This document shows positions 16,099-25,157 of a stretch of 64,000 nucleotides of DNA, in pieces. The stretch covers positions 1-64,000 of the forward strand of contig NZ_PKQP01000008.1 of assembly GCF_002887735.1 (NCBI RefSeq), in the 5' to 3' direction. Under the pieces are notes generated by a model. That model ran no database searches. It saw nothing but the letters and a program-made list of their open reading frames with translations, and was not told the DNA's origin. Every line of letters starts with the position of its first letter. Position 1 is the stretch's first letter. The translations under genes were made by a program, and so were the position numbers. The stretch comes from Stenotrophomonas bentonitica. GTDB taxonomy: Bacteria; Pseudomonadota; Gammaproteobacteria; Xanthomonadales; Xanthomonadaceae.

Positions 16099-17676
16099 AT
16101 GCGCTCCTGGTTGCGAACAGTCTCAATCACCCTCACTGCTGCACTGGCCACGGCCGCTGTTGGCAGCCTACTCCAGACCCAGATCAATCTGCATGCCCTT
16201 ACCCAGCTGGCCCTGCAAGTCAGCTGGCCGGCACGGGCCGCAGTCACCGTCGAAGATCTGGCTCGGTTCGGACCTGTAATGTTCAGCTTTTCGCTGGCCG
16301 GCGGCGTGCTTGCGTCATGTCTGCAGCCAATTCTGCGCCGGCTTGGCCTCCATGCCCTGCCCTGCGCACTGCTCGCCGGTGTAGCCGGGCTGGCGGTCGT
16401 GCTGGCGCTGCTGCGCAGTGTGATTCCGATGCCGGCAGTGGCCGCCATCCGGGAGATTCCCGGCTTCGCCCTGCTCAGTCTGTGTGGGCTGGTGGGAGGC
16501 TATGTGAGCTACACGCTGAGGGCGCGTGCCGTGCGCGAAACGCACCCCCACGGCGGAGTTGCCTTGCTGTTGCCGGCTGGCCTGGTGCTGCTGCCGCTTG
16601 TCTCATTCATGTTTATGCAGCCAACGGCGCAACGTGCACAGCCGCCTGCGGCAAACGACTACCAGGTCGCAACCGTTGCCAGCGGCCTCCAGTGGCCGTG
16701 GTCGCTGGCGGAACTGCCCGATGGAACGCTGCTCGTCACCGAAATGGCTGGCCGCCTGAAGCTGATTGACCGCGCCGGTGCACGTGTGGACGTCAATCTC
16801 TCCGAAATGCCCGCGGGCTATCAGCGTGAACGCGTGATCGGCCTGATGGACATTGCGCTGTCGCCGGATTTCGAGACCGATCGCCGCGTGTATCTGACGC
16901 AGGGTTATCGAGATCAACGCGGCGTGGGTGTTCGCTTGATCCGTGGCGCGCTGGAACGCGTTGGCGATGCGTGGTCCATGGAACAGGTGGAGATTCTTTT
17001 CGAATCCACGCCAAAAGCCAGCGACGGCAACAATGGCGGCCGCTTGGCCTTTCTCGACGCGCACACCCTGCTGATGACCGTGGGCGACGGTAGTGCCCGC
17101 CGGGAGGAAGCGCAGAATGTGCGCAACTCGCTGGGCAAGGTGATGCGCATAGAGCTCGCGCCTGGCGCGAGCGTGGGGACCCTGTACACCTCCGGGCATC
17201 GCAACCCGCAGGGCATCGTGCATGACCCTGTCACAGATTCCATCCATGTCAGCGAACACGGGCCGCGCGGCGGTGATGAGCTCAACCGACTTCGACCGGA
17301 CGCAAACTACGGCTGGCCGATGGTCAGTCACGGGATCGACTACCCATTTGCACGGGTGAGCCCGTTTACCCGGCACAAGGCGTTCGAGGACCCTGAGGTG
17401 GTCTGGTCGCCGTCCATCGCGCCCTCGGGTCTTGCCGTGTATCAAGGCGCCCTCTTCAAGGGATGGCAGGGAGATCTGCTGGTGCCTGCATTGCGTGAGC
17501 GGAGCATCCGCCGGCTCGTTCGTGACGGTGATCGCGTGGTGCGCCAGGAGCGGCTGCTCGTCGAATTGGGTGAACGGATTCGTGACGTCATGGTCGCTGC
17601 AGATGGCTCCGTCTATGCGCTTACCGATGGGGTGGACGGCAAGCTACTGAGACTGATACCGGAAGAAACCCTGTGA
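16099..17676 (+). CDS. PQQ-dependent sugar dehydrogenase with N-terminal membrane domain
   Basis: 525 residues. The first about 175 residues hold about four hydrophobic segments (near 10-25, 55-75, 85-105, 120-135 and 150-170). The rest is a beta-propeller of the soluble aldose sugar dehydrogenase (YliI/Asd-like) family, recognisable from VASGLQWPWSLAELPDG, the GDGSARREEAQN loop, SGHRNPQGI and EHGPRGGDELNRL. The enzyme would oxidise aldoses in the periplasm with PQQ as cofactor. Usual family members are soluble with a signal peptide, so the membrane-domain fusion stands out. Whether PQQ is made by this strain cannot be seen. Confidence 0.82.
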   Translation: MRSWLRTVSITLTAALATAAVGSLLQTQINLHALTQLALQVSWPARAAVTVEDLARFGPVMFSFSLAGGVLASCLQPILRRLGLHALPCALLAGVAGLAVVLALLRSVIPMPAVAAIREIPGFALLSLCGLVGGYVSYTLRARAVRETHPHGGVALLLPAGLVLLPLVSFMFMQPTAQRAQPPAANDYQVATVASGLQWPWSLAELPDGTLLVTEMAGRLKLIDRAGARVDVNLSEMPAGYQRERVIGLMDIALSPDFETDRRVYLTQGYRDQRGVGVRLIRGALERVGDAWSMEQVEILFESTPKASDGNNGGRLAFLDAHTLLMTVGDGSARREEAQNVRNSLGKVMRIELAPGASVGTLYTSGHRNPQGIVHDPVTDSIHVSEHGPRGGDELNRLRPDANYGWPMVSHGIDYPFARVSPFTRHKAFEDPEVVWSPSIAPSGLAVYQGALFKGWQGDLLVPALRERSIRRLVRDGDRVVRQERLLVELGERIRDVMVAADGSVYALTDGVDGKLLRLIPEETL

Positions 17677-17699
17677 GCATGCCGCTCAGGTGAAGTCGT

Positions 17700-17721
17700 G
17701 TGCGGAGGATTGACTCCGCAC
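17700..17721. terminator. Hairpin between convergent genes
   Basis: GTGCGGAG and CTCCGCAC form a perfect 8-bp stem with a 6-base loop, 23 bp after the PQQ-type dehydrogenase stop and 97 bp after the end of the convergent BRCT gene. No T-run follows on either side. It is a likely bidirectional terminator by position. Confidence 0.5.
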
Positions 17722-17817
17722 GCTCACGCTCGCCAGCAGGCGCGCGCCGAAGGCAAGCATGGGGCCACCGACGCTGGGTGTATCGCTGGCCCTAAGGCTG
17801 TTTGCGGCCCAGGCGAA

Positions 17818-18714
17818 TCAGCCGCCGTGGTCGGCCAATGCATCGTGAAAGTCGAGCTCGTGGACGAGTACGAGCCGTGACCCTGATTTACGAAGCTCAA
17901 TGGCCTTTTCGACCTTGCGTCCGTAGCAGGCAAAGGCCCAACAAGGATTGCCTTCCGCGCCGATGACCAGGTAGTGGACCTTCTTCGATGGGGCTGAGTG
18001 GGCCGATCCCCCGAGCCTCTCGACGATCTGTTGGAACTCGGTGCGGGTGAAGCGTGACGATGCGCCGGTAAAGCAAAAGCCCCTATCCAGAAAGTTGATC
18101 TCGGGATCCACGGCGCACAAGCCGACGATCCTCTGTTCTTTCAGTACGAGCGGATTGGTAATCGTACGGTCGTCGAGCAGTGGCGTGAACTCCGCGAAGA
18201 ATGCGAGGAGCAACGCGTGTTCCTTCGGGTCTATCTGTCCGTCGGCGAGTACGCCTGTGATGAGGCTCCCCACCTCGTCAAATGGCCAGCATGTCCTCAG
18301 GTGCTCGTGATCTGCCATCCAATCTGACAGGGCGCGGAGCTCTTCCATGGAGATGTGCGTATCCGCAACGATGCCCCCCAGGATTCCGTGCAATCGCTGC
18401 AGGTCGGCAGTCACATCGGCGTAGAACTCGGTGGAGCGCAGCCGTTCGCACAGCCACAGGATGTCTGCGCGCTCTTCCTCGGTCAGGACGCCGTCGGCCA
18501 CGGCGGTAGTGACAACCGGCACCAGCTCGTTGAATGGGTGCTGCTCTCGCACTGCCTCGTGCTCGACCAACCACAGGTTGAGGTAGTCGAGCTCAAGGGG
18601 ATTGATCTGGCCGTCGATCACGATCCCTTCGACGATGCCGATCAGGGCGTTGACGGATTGGTTCAGTCGGGCTTTCGAGGTGAACCTGAAGTAGCTGCGG
18701 TGATCGGGGTGCAT
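17818..18714 (-). CDS. BRCT-domain protein with duplicated TerB-like N-terminus
   Basis: 298 residues from ATG 18714. Residues about 15-195 contain two similar copies of a helical unit (DGQINPLELDYLNLWLVEHE... and DTHISMEELRALSDWMADHE..., each followed by a ...PF-E...ADG... half), resembling TerB-like acidic helical repeats. Residues about 205-290 form a BRCT domain of the DNA-ligase type, beginning FLDRGFCFTGASSRFTRTEF and containing the glycine pair RLGGSAH. Such proteins are found in many proteobacteria, and a role in DNA transactions is likely but undefined. It is a single gene, convergent with the PQQ-type dehydrogenase. Confidence 0.75.
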   Translation of the reverse strand: MHPDHRSYFRFTSKARLNQSVNALIGIVEGIVIDGQINPLELDYLNLWLVEHEAVREQHPFNELVPVVTTAVADGVLTEEERADILWLCERLRSTEFYADVTADLQRLHGILGGIVADTHISMEELRALSDWMADHEHLRTCWPFDEVGSLITGVLADGQIDPKEHALLLAFFAEFTPLLDDRTITNPLVLKEQRIVGLCAVDPEINFLDRGFCFTGASSRFTRTEFQQIVERLGGSAHSAPSKKVHYLVIGAEGNPCWAFACYGRKVEKAIELRKSGSRLVLVHELDFHDALADHGG

Positions 18715-18914
18715 TGAGGTACGTCCCTGTTGGACGCCGTCCAGCGGCGTGTCATGGAAACTTACCGCGTCATTGACATCTGGCGCCAGAGGCAGGCTGG
18801 CCCCTGTAACGATCCAGTTGCAGCATCGCAGCTGCGGCGTGACTACAACCAATGGCACACGAGCCAGGGGGCTGTGCACGCTATGTTGGTTCCAATGGAA
18901 TGGAGGGAGTACGT

Positions 18915-20117
18915 GTGAGGCGTCTATTTTTCTCGGCAGCGCTGCTGTTGATGTGTGCGACGGCCGGAGCAGGTTCCAATGCCGCCGACGGGACGACAAC
19001 CGTGATCGTGCTTGGCGTGGACCACGCTGCCCAGCTTGTGGCCAAAAATGACCGCCCTGCCCGCCTTGCGGCCTTCCTGGCGCATGCCAGGCCCGATGCC
19101 ATCTGCATCGAGCGGTCGCCGCAGGCCTTCGCACGCAACGACTATTACGAGTTCACCTACGAAGTTCAGGACGTCGTGGTTCCTTTCGCCCGGCGCAACG
19201 GGATCGATCTGTGTCCCATCGACTGGGAGCCACCCGTCGAAGATGCCAAGCTTGGATTCGGCCTGGACCTGGGGGCCCCGCCGGAACTGCGCCCTGCCAG
19301 CGGGTTCCAGCAGTTCCTTTCATTCCCCTCCCCGAGCCAGCTCACGCGGGATCTCTTCCACGCCGACGAGGCAAAGAACGTGGAGCGGATCGCGCAATGG
19401 GCCGCAACGCCGGCCAAGCGGGCAGCGGATGACCTGCCGCGCAGGCTGTATCTCTATCGCACCTACCTGCAGGCGCAGCGGGTAGCCGCCGCGGTGAAAG
19501 CGCGCCCCGGCGGCACGGTTGTCGTGGTGGTTGGCGAGTTCCACAAGCGGGACATCGAAGCGATCCTGGCCGCTTCCCCGGACCTGCGGATCGTACAGCC
19601 CTCCAGCCTCGGCGAACCCGGTGAGGCGCTGGTGCAGCGGGAGGGGCGCCGTGAGTACCACGCCGCTGTCGCCAGCTTCAACCTGCTGGGCGTCCAGTCT
19701 GGCACCGGCAACATGGACCGCGCGTTTGTTCGGGAGTCGGTGCAAGCCCTCAAGGTAGAGCGCAACTCGCCTGAAGTCGCGTTGCTGCAGACGCGCCTGG
19801 ATGTGCTGGAAGGCAGGGCCACGCCGGCGATGGCCGTGGACCGGTACCGATCCGTTGCCACGGAGGCGGGCGAAGCACGCTTCACGTGGACCGGGGTGGC
19901 TGACGCGTCACGCCTTGACTCTTACTTCGACCCCTTCGGTAACCTCAACGTACGCCAGCGGGCGCTGCTCGAGACGGCCCGCGAGTTGTACCGTGCCGAG
20001 CGTGGCGAGGAAGCAGCAGGGATACAGCAGACCCTCGGCAGCGAGCTGAGCAACCGAAAGGCGGCTCAGCTTGCCGGCTACTGGGAGCGCTACGTCGTGA
20101 GGCCGGCAAAGCCGTGA
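18915..20117 (+). CDS. Secreted TraB/ChaN-like protein
   Basis: 400 residues from GTG 18915, chosen because GGAGGG lies 7 bases upstream and the protein then begins with a clean signal peptide (RRLFFSAALLLMCATAGAGSNA). Motifs typical of the EreA/ChaN/TraB superfamily are visible: LGVDH near the mature N-terminus, CIERS about 40 residues later, and VVVGEFHKRDI near residue 205. The family includes metal- or haem-linked hydrolase folds of mostly unknown function. The C-terminal 150 residues are helical and TPR-like. No partner is evident; the Mrr-like gene downstream may be co-transcribed. Confidence 0.6.
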   Translation: MRRLFFSAALLLMCATAGAGSNAADGTTTVIVLGVDHAAQLVAKNDRPARLAAFLAHARPDAICIERSPQAFARNDYYEFTYEVQDVVVPFARRNGIDLCPIDWEPPVEDAKLGFGLDLGAPPELRPASGFQQFLSFPSPSQLTRDLFHADEAKNVERIAQWAATPAKRAADDLPRRLYLYRTYLQAQRVAAAVKARPGGTVVVVVGEFHKRDIEAILAASPDLRIVQPSSLGEPGEALVQREGRREYHAAVASFNLLGVQSGTGNMDRAFVRESVQALKVERNSPEVALLQTRLDVLEGRATPAMAVDRYRSVATEAGEARFTWTGVADASRLDSYFDPFGNLNVRQRALLETARELYRAERGEEAAGIQQTLGSELSNRKAAQLAGYWERYVVRPAKP

Positions 20118-20229
20118 CGTGCAAGACGGCGAGATCGCACTGACCGGGAGCGGCTTACCTCCTGCCGCACGGCATCAGATATTGGCCCTCAGGGTGGTAT
20201 GTTGGCGCCAGGGGAAACAGGCTGCCTAC

Positions 20230-21069
20230 ATGGGACGTAGAAGGACATCGACCGGATTTGACGCCTTGATCGGCCTGCCTTGGCCGGTCGGGATCCTGGT
20301 CGGCATGGCCGGCTACAGCGCGCTTCGGTACGGGATCCCGTGGTGGTTCTCGCGCCAGGGCGGCACGCTGGCTGCCGGCCTTGCGGGAGAGTTCGGACAG
20401 GTACTCGCCCCGCTCGCCTGGGTGCTGCTGGGTCTCTGCTGGATGGCCGCCCTCCTCTCGTTCCTGCGTGCCAGATATCGGCGTCACCTGCTGGATAGCA
20501 GGACCACGCTGGAGAGTCTGGCCGTCGGTGGCTGGCGCCAGTTCGAACAGTTGGTAGGCGAAGCGTTTCGCCGGCAGGGCTACACCGTCGAAGAGACGGG
20601 CCTTGGCGGCCCGGATGGCGGCATCGATCTGATCCTTCGCAAGGACGGCCGGCGCATTCTGGTCCAGTGCAAGCAATGGAAGCGCCAGCAGGTCGGCGTG
20701 AGCGTTGTGCGCGAGATGGCTGGCCTGTTGGCCCACCATCGCGCGGATGCGGTCAGGATCGTCTGCATTGGGGCATTCACCCGCGACGCTGAGGCGTTTG
20801 CACAGGGCAAGCCCATCGAGCTGATGGACGGGGCAACGTTGCTGGAGATGATCCAGGCGTCACGCAACGCGGATGTGTGGCCAACCGCGCCCAACCCACG
20901 TATTGAGCCAAAGATCGCACCGCCGAAGGAAACACCTGCGTTGAGTGAGGGCTGTCCTCGATGCGGCAGCACACTGGTGCAGCGAACCAACCGGCGCACC
21001 GGTGAGTCGTTCTTTGGCTGCAGTCAGTTCCCCCGCTGCCGGGGAAGTGCGGATCGACGTCTCGCTTGA
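20230..21069 (+). CDS. Membrane-anchored Mrr-type restriction endonuclease with zinc finger
   Basis: 279 residues from ATG 20230. Two membrane segments (about 15-35 and 55-78) come first. A PD-(D/E)xK nuclease domain of the Mrr_cat type follows (about 100-205), with GGPDGGIDLIL (catalytic Asp) and ILVQCKQWK (Q-x-K). The C-terminus is a topoisomerase-type C4 zinc finger (CPRCG...FFGCSQFPRC, about 242-272). Such proteins are widespread in gammaproteobacteria. Their role, defensive or housekeeping DNA cleavage at the membrane, is unclear. The gene stands alone. Confidence 0.8.
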   Translation: MGRRRTSTGFDALIGLPWPVGILVGMAGYSALRYGIPWWFSRQGGTLAAGLAGEFGQVLAPLAWVLLGLCWMAALLSFLRARYRRHLLDSRTTLESLAVGGWRQFEQLVGEAFRRQGYTVEETGLGGPDGGIDLILRKDGRRILVQCKQWKRQQVGVSVVREMAGLLAHHRADAVRIVCIGAFTRDAEAFAQGKPIELMDGATLLEMIQASRNADVWPTAPNPRIEPKIAPPKETPALSEGCPRCGSTLVQRTNRRTGESFFGCSQFPRCRGSADRRLA

Positions 21070-21174
21070 AGCCACGCCGATGCTGTGTCGCGCACTCTGC
21101 TCGGTGCCTGGGTCGCGGTGAACCATAGCCGGATGAGTCTCTGACCGGGACTGCCGACGTGCGCCGGTACCAAC

Positions 21175-21696
21175 TCAGCCCGCCGCATCCAGGGTTCTAC
21201 CCAGTACAGCAAGCCGAGACGCGCGCAGGTACCGCAGATACTTGCCGAGGAAGATGCCCGTGAACCCGCCAGACAGCAGCAGATACGCGGCGCGGAAACT
21301 GCCGTCCGCGCTCAGTGAGGGGGATACGGATAGCGCGCACTCGAAGCCGTACTTCACCGCAAACGTCACCAGGAGCAGCGGCAGGAGACTGTAGTCCGCA
21401 CTGCGCCACAGCTCTCCCGTCGACGGATTCAGGGTGAGCGTTGCCCGGCGCAGCAGCAGCCATCCAAGGCCCACGCCTGCACCGATGCCCACCGACCACT
21501 GACCCCACGCTTCCCAGGCATTGCCGAACCGGTGGTTTATCGACACGATGCCCCACGCCACGAAAAGGGCCGGCACGATGGCCAGTTTCGTGAGCGAGGT
21601 TTCTCCAGGTTTCATGGCGGCGACGCCCCGTGCGACCAGAAAGACCAGAAGCGCCCAGACCCACACCGGGGTGTTCGAGAGAAGGGGATGCAGCAT
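21175..21696 (-). CDS. DUF6622-like integral membrane protein
   Basis: 173 residues from ATG 21696. It begins LHPLLSNTPVWVWALLVFLVARG, the opening typical of DUF6622 proteins, with about five hydrophobic segments (near 10-27, 38-53, 67-85, 103-120 and 135-155). Function unknown. Single gene, with about 150 bp on either side holding no feature I recognise. Confidence 0.65.
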   Translation of the reverse strand: MLHPLLSNTPVWVWALLVFLVARGVAAMKPGETSLTKLAIVPALFVAWGIVSINHRFGNAWEAWGQWSVGIGAGVGLGWLLLRRATLTLNPSTGELWRSADYSLLPLLLVTFAVKYGFECALSVSPSLSADGSFRAAYLLLSGGFTGIFLGKYLRYLRASRLAVLGRTLDAAG

Positions 21697-21851
21697 GTTC
21701 ACGGGGCGTCCTTGAGCTGGGTGGGTGCCGGCGATGCAGCGCCGTGCGGGAATGGGTCCATTCTCGCTTTGCACCGACCCGTCACAAGTGACAGGTGTCA
21801 GGCATACGGACGTACATTACGCAGCCAACGCCGTAGACGTCGCCTGCCCGC

Positions 21852-23234
21852 TCAGCTCCTGCGCATCAGGATCATCTTCTCCTGTGACATGTCCCGCATC
21901 GTGTACGGGATGCCGCCCGTGCCATACCCCGACTCGCGGCGCCCGGCGAAGGGCATCCAGTCGGTCCGGAACGCGGTGGCATCATTGATCATCACGGCCG
22001 AGGCATCCAGCCGGTTGGCGGCGCGCATGGCGATATCGATATCCTGCGCGAATACGCTCGCCTGGAACGCGGTAGGCAGTGAGTTGGCACGCGCGATCGC
22101 CTCGTCCAGGTCGGTATAGCGATACACCGCCACCACCGGCCCGAACACTTCCTGCATGGTGATCCGTGCGTCGCTGGCCGGATCCAGCAGCACCGTGGGC
22201 TGCAGCATGGTCTCGGAAAGTCGCTTGCCGCCGGTGGCCAGCTGCGCCCCGCCACTTACTGCTTCGTCAATCCATTCGGCGACGCGGTCGACCTCGCGTG
22301 GCTGGATCAGCGGGCCGACATTCGTGTCCTTCAGCGTGGGGTCGCCGGTGCGCAGGCGCTCGACCCGTGCGATGAGTGCCTGGGTAAAGTCATCGGCAAC
22401 ATCCTCGTGGACGAAGACGCGCTGGGTGGAGACGCACACCTGGCCTGCATGGTAGTAGCCGCCTTTGACGACCGGTTCGATGATCCTGCCGAGGTCGGCG
22501 CTGCGATCGACGATGGCCGGGGCGACCCCGCCGTGTTCCAGCGCCGAACGCGCACCGTGTGCGAGCTTGGCGTGCAGCGACCACCCTACCCTGGCCGAGC
22601 CGATGAAGCTCAGGAAGGCCACCCGCTTGTCGGTGGCCAGCGCCTCGGCCAGGTCGTTGCCCTCCGGCAGGAAGCTCTGGCACCACGGCTCGGGCAGCCC
22701 GGCCTCGTGCACCATCGCGACGAATTCCAAGCACGACAATGGCGTCGCGGAGGCAGGTTTGATGATCACCGGGCACCCGACGGCGATGGCCGGCGCCACC
22801 TGGTGGACGATCAGGTTCAGGGGGTGGTTGAACGCAGAGATCGCGGCAACCACGCCGATCGGCTCCCGCGTGGTGAACGCCCAACGGCCCTCCGCCGCGG
22901 CCGACAGCCCCATCGGGATTTCGCGACCGGCGAAGTTGCGCAGCTCGTCGGCGGCGTTGTGGACACCGTCGATGGCGCGCGTGGTTTCGACGATGGCGTC
23001 CGGCAGCGGCTTGCCGCCCTCCCGGGCAATCTGCAGCGCCAGATGATCACGCCGGGCGTCCATCAGCGCGGCGAGCCGGCGCAGGATCGCGATGCGCTGG
23101 TGCGGCGCGAGCCAGCCGTCGCGGTCCTTGAATACCCGCTCGGCGGCACTAAGCTTGCGCTCCAGGGCCGCGGCGGTATCCAACCCGATCTCGGCGATGG
23201 GGGCACGGTCGAACGCCTGGACGACAGTCAGCAT
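21852..23234 (-). CDS. NAD-dependent aldehyde dehydrogenase
   Basis: 460 residues from ATG 23234, preferred over ATG 23255 because AAGGA lies 7 bases upstream. Motifs: AISAFNHPLNLIVHQ (cofactor pocket), FIGSARVGWSLHAKL, catalytic Glu region ALEHGGVAPAIV and catalytic Cys in YYHAGQVCVSTQRV. It resembles the broad-substrate aldehyde dehydrogenases that lie beside acetolactate-synthase-like genes, and here it follows one by 33 bp on the same strand. The EHGG motif (instead of ELGG) fits the subgroup. The substrate is not predictable; a semialdehyde or glyceraldehyde-type compound is plausible. Confidence 0.85.
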   Translation of the reverse strand: MLTVVQAFDRAPIAEIGLDTAAALERKLSAAERVFKDRDGWLAPHQRIAILRRLAALMDARRDHLALQIAREGGKPLPDAIVETTRAIDGVHNAADELRNFAGREIPMGLSAAAEGRWAFTTREPIGVVAAISAFNHPLNLIVHQVAPAIAVGCPVIIKPASATPLSCLEFVAMVHEAGLPEPWCQSFLPEGNDLAEALATDKRVAFLSFIGSARVGWSLHAKLAHGARSALEHGGVAPAIVDRSADLGRIIEPVVKGGYYHAGQVCVSTQRVFVHEDVADDFTQALIARVERLRTGDPTLKDTNVGPLIQPREVDRVAEWIDEAVSGGAQLATGGKRLSETMLQPTVLLDPASDARITMQEVFGPVVAVYRYTDLDEAIARANSLPTAFQASVFAQDIDIAMRAANRLDASAVMINDATAFRTDWMPFAGRRESGYGTGGIPYTMRDMSQEKMILMRRS

Positions 23235-23267
23235 GTTGGGTTCCTTGCTCAGCATCAGGGATGACGA

Positions 23268-24923
23268 TCAATCACAGCCCACGTCCGGCGTGCGGTTGCG
23301 AAGTTCATCGACCAGCACGCGGGTGTTCTCGGCATAGTCGATCGGTACATCCAGCACGTGGACGCCGCCGCCGGCGAAAGCGGCTTCGATCATGGGCACC
23401 AGGTCGCCTACTGCGGTCACCCGGCTCCCCTTCGCACCGTAGGCTTCGGCATACTTCACGAAATCCGGATTGCCGAAGCGCATGCCGAAATCGTCGAAGC
23501 CATCCACTGCCTGTTTCCAGCGGATCATGCCGTAGGCGCTGTCGTTGAGGATCACCACCACCAAGTTGAGCCCCAGGCGCACCGCGGTTTCCATCTCCTG
23601 GGAGTTCATCATGAAGCCGCCGTCACCGCATACGGCCATGACGCGGCGCTGCGGGTACAGCATGGCAGCCATCATCGCCGACGGCAGGCCAGCGCCCATG
23701 GTGGCGAGCGCGTTGTCCAGCAGCAGCGTGTTGGCCACGTGCGTGCGGTAGTTGCGCGCGAACCAGATCTTGTACATGCCGTTGTCGAGGCAGACGATGC
23801 CGTCGTCCGGCATGGACCGGCGCACGTCGTGCACCAGCCGCTGCGGCGTGACCGGGAAACGGTCCTCTTCGGCGCGGTCGTTGATGCGGGCCAGGATTCT
23901 CTGGCGCAGGGCGATCATGCCCTCGTCCGCAGGCAACCGCCCTTCCAGCCGTTCGGCCAGGGCATCCACCGAAGCCCCGATGTCGCCCAGCACTTCGATA
24001 TCCGGCTGGTAGACCTGCTCCACGGTCGCGGACTGGAAGCTGATGTGCACGACCCTGGGTCCGCCGCCGCTCTTCATCAGGAACGGTGGCTTTTCGATGG
24101 TGTCATGGCCGATGGCGATGATCAGGTCGGCGCGGGCGACCGCCTCGTGCACGTAGTCGCCCTCGGAGAGCGCGGCCGTACCCATGTAGAGGTTGGAGCC
24201 GCCGGTGACCGCACCCTTGCCCATCTGTGTATTGAAGAACGGCAGGCGCGTGCGCGCAACGAATGCGGAAAGCGCCTCGGCGAGCCACGGGCGGCTTCCC
24301 GCCGCACCGATCATCACCAGCGGCCGTTTGGCGGTCAGGATGGCCGCTTCTGCGCGGTCGAGCGCGGCAGACGGTGCGATCGGACGCTCCAGCGGATGAA
24401 CCGGGATGACGGGGATATCCTCCACCTCCTCGCCGGCGACATCCTCCGGGAGCTCCAGATGCACCGGCCCTGGGCGCTCTTCCATGGCCACGCGGAAGGC
24501 ATCGCGCACCGTGGCCGGAATCGCGGCCGGGCTGACGATCTGACGCGTCATTTTCGTGAGCGGCTTCATCGAGGCCACGATATCCACGATCTGGAACCGT
24601 GCCTGCTTGGCGCTCATCACCGGCTTCTGCCCCGTGATCAGAATCATCGGCCACGCGCCGAGGTGGGCATAGGCCGCGCCGGTGGAGAAATTCAGCGCGC
24701 CCGGGCCGAGCGTGGCCAGGCATACACCTGGCCTGCCGGTGAGCCGGCCGTGGGTGGCGGCCATGAACGCGGCCGCCTGCTCGTGGCGGGTGAGCACCAA
24801 CTCGATGCGCGAGGTCCGGAGCGACTCCAGGAAGTCCAGATTCTCCTCGCCCGGCACACCAAAGATGCGGTCGACGCCCTCGTTCTCCAGCGCCTTGACC
24901 AGTAGATCCGAGCCCTTCTGCAT
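23268..24923 (-). CDS. Acetolactate synthase large-subunit-like ThDP enzyme
   Basis: 551 residues. ThDP-dependent enzyme of the IlvB/AlsS family. The activating Glu is in LTRHEQAAAFMA (about residue 47), the GPGALN turn is present, and the ThDP/Mg motif GDGGFMMNSQEM with NDSAYG follows near residue 440. No regulatory small subunit is nearby, so a catabolic AlsS-like or acyloin-forming role fits better than branched-chain synthesis. It precedes the aldehyde dehydrogenase gene in a two-gene operon, suggesting that one enzyme makes or removes an aldehyde for the other. The exact substrate is unknown. Confidence 0.82.
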   Translation of the reverse strand: MQKGSDLLVKALENEGVDRIFGVPGEENLDFLESLRTSRIELVLTRHEQAAAFMAATHGRLTGRPGVCLATLGPGALNFSTGAAYAHLGAWPMILITGQKPVMSAKQARFQIVDIVASMKPLTKMTRQIVSPAAIPATVRDAFRVAMEERPGPVHLELPEDVAGEEVEDIPVIPVHPLERPIAPSAALDRAEAAILTAKRPLVMIGAAGSRPWLAEALSAFVARTRLPFFNTQMGKGAVTGGSNLYMGTAALSEGDYVHEAVARADLIIAIGHDTIEKPPFLMKSGGGPRVVHISFQSATVEQVYQPDIEVLGDIGASVDALAERLEGRLPADEGMIALRQRILARINDRAEEDRFPVTPQRLVHDVRRSMPDDGIVCLDNGMYKIWFARNYRTHVANTLLLDNALATMGAGLPSAMMAAMLYPQRRVMAVCGDGGFMMNSQEMETAVRLGLNLVVVILNDSAYGMIRWKQAVDGFDDFGMRFGNPDFVKYAEAYGAKGSRVTAVGDLVPMIEAAFAGGGVHVLDVPIDYAENTRVLVDELRNRTPDVGCD

Positions 24924-25157
24924 AGCTTCGATCCTTGCGGTGAAGTCAGGATCACTATACCCGGGCCGATGTCAGCGCTGCGTCGGATGTCTGCGGGAGG
25001 CTGTGCGCCGCGGGTGCCGGTAGTTTTACTGACCTCACCCCGCACGTATTGCGGTTGAGCACGTGGAGCGCTGTGGCCAGACTCGAGTCACACCCGGTGC
25101 CCGCCATGCGTGGCGACGTCGTGCATGTAGATCAACACAGCACATCATGGATAAAAC

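Noticed and set aside
23358..24905. 515-residue plus-strand open frame
   Set aside because: Antisense to the acetolactate-synthase-like gene, whose ThDP motifs are clear.
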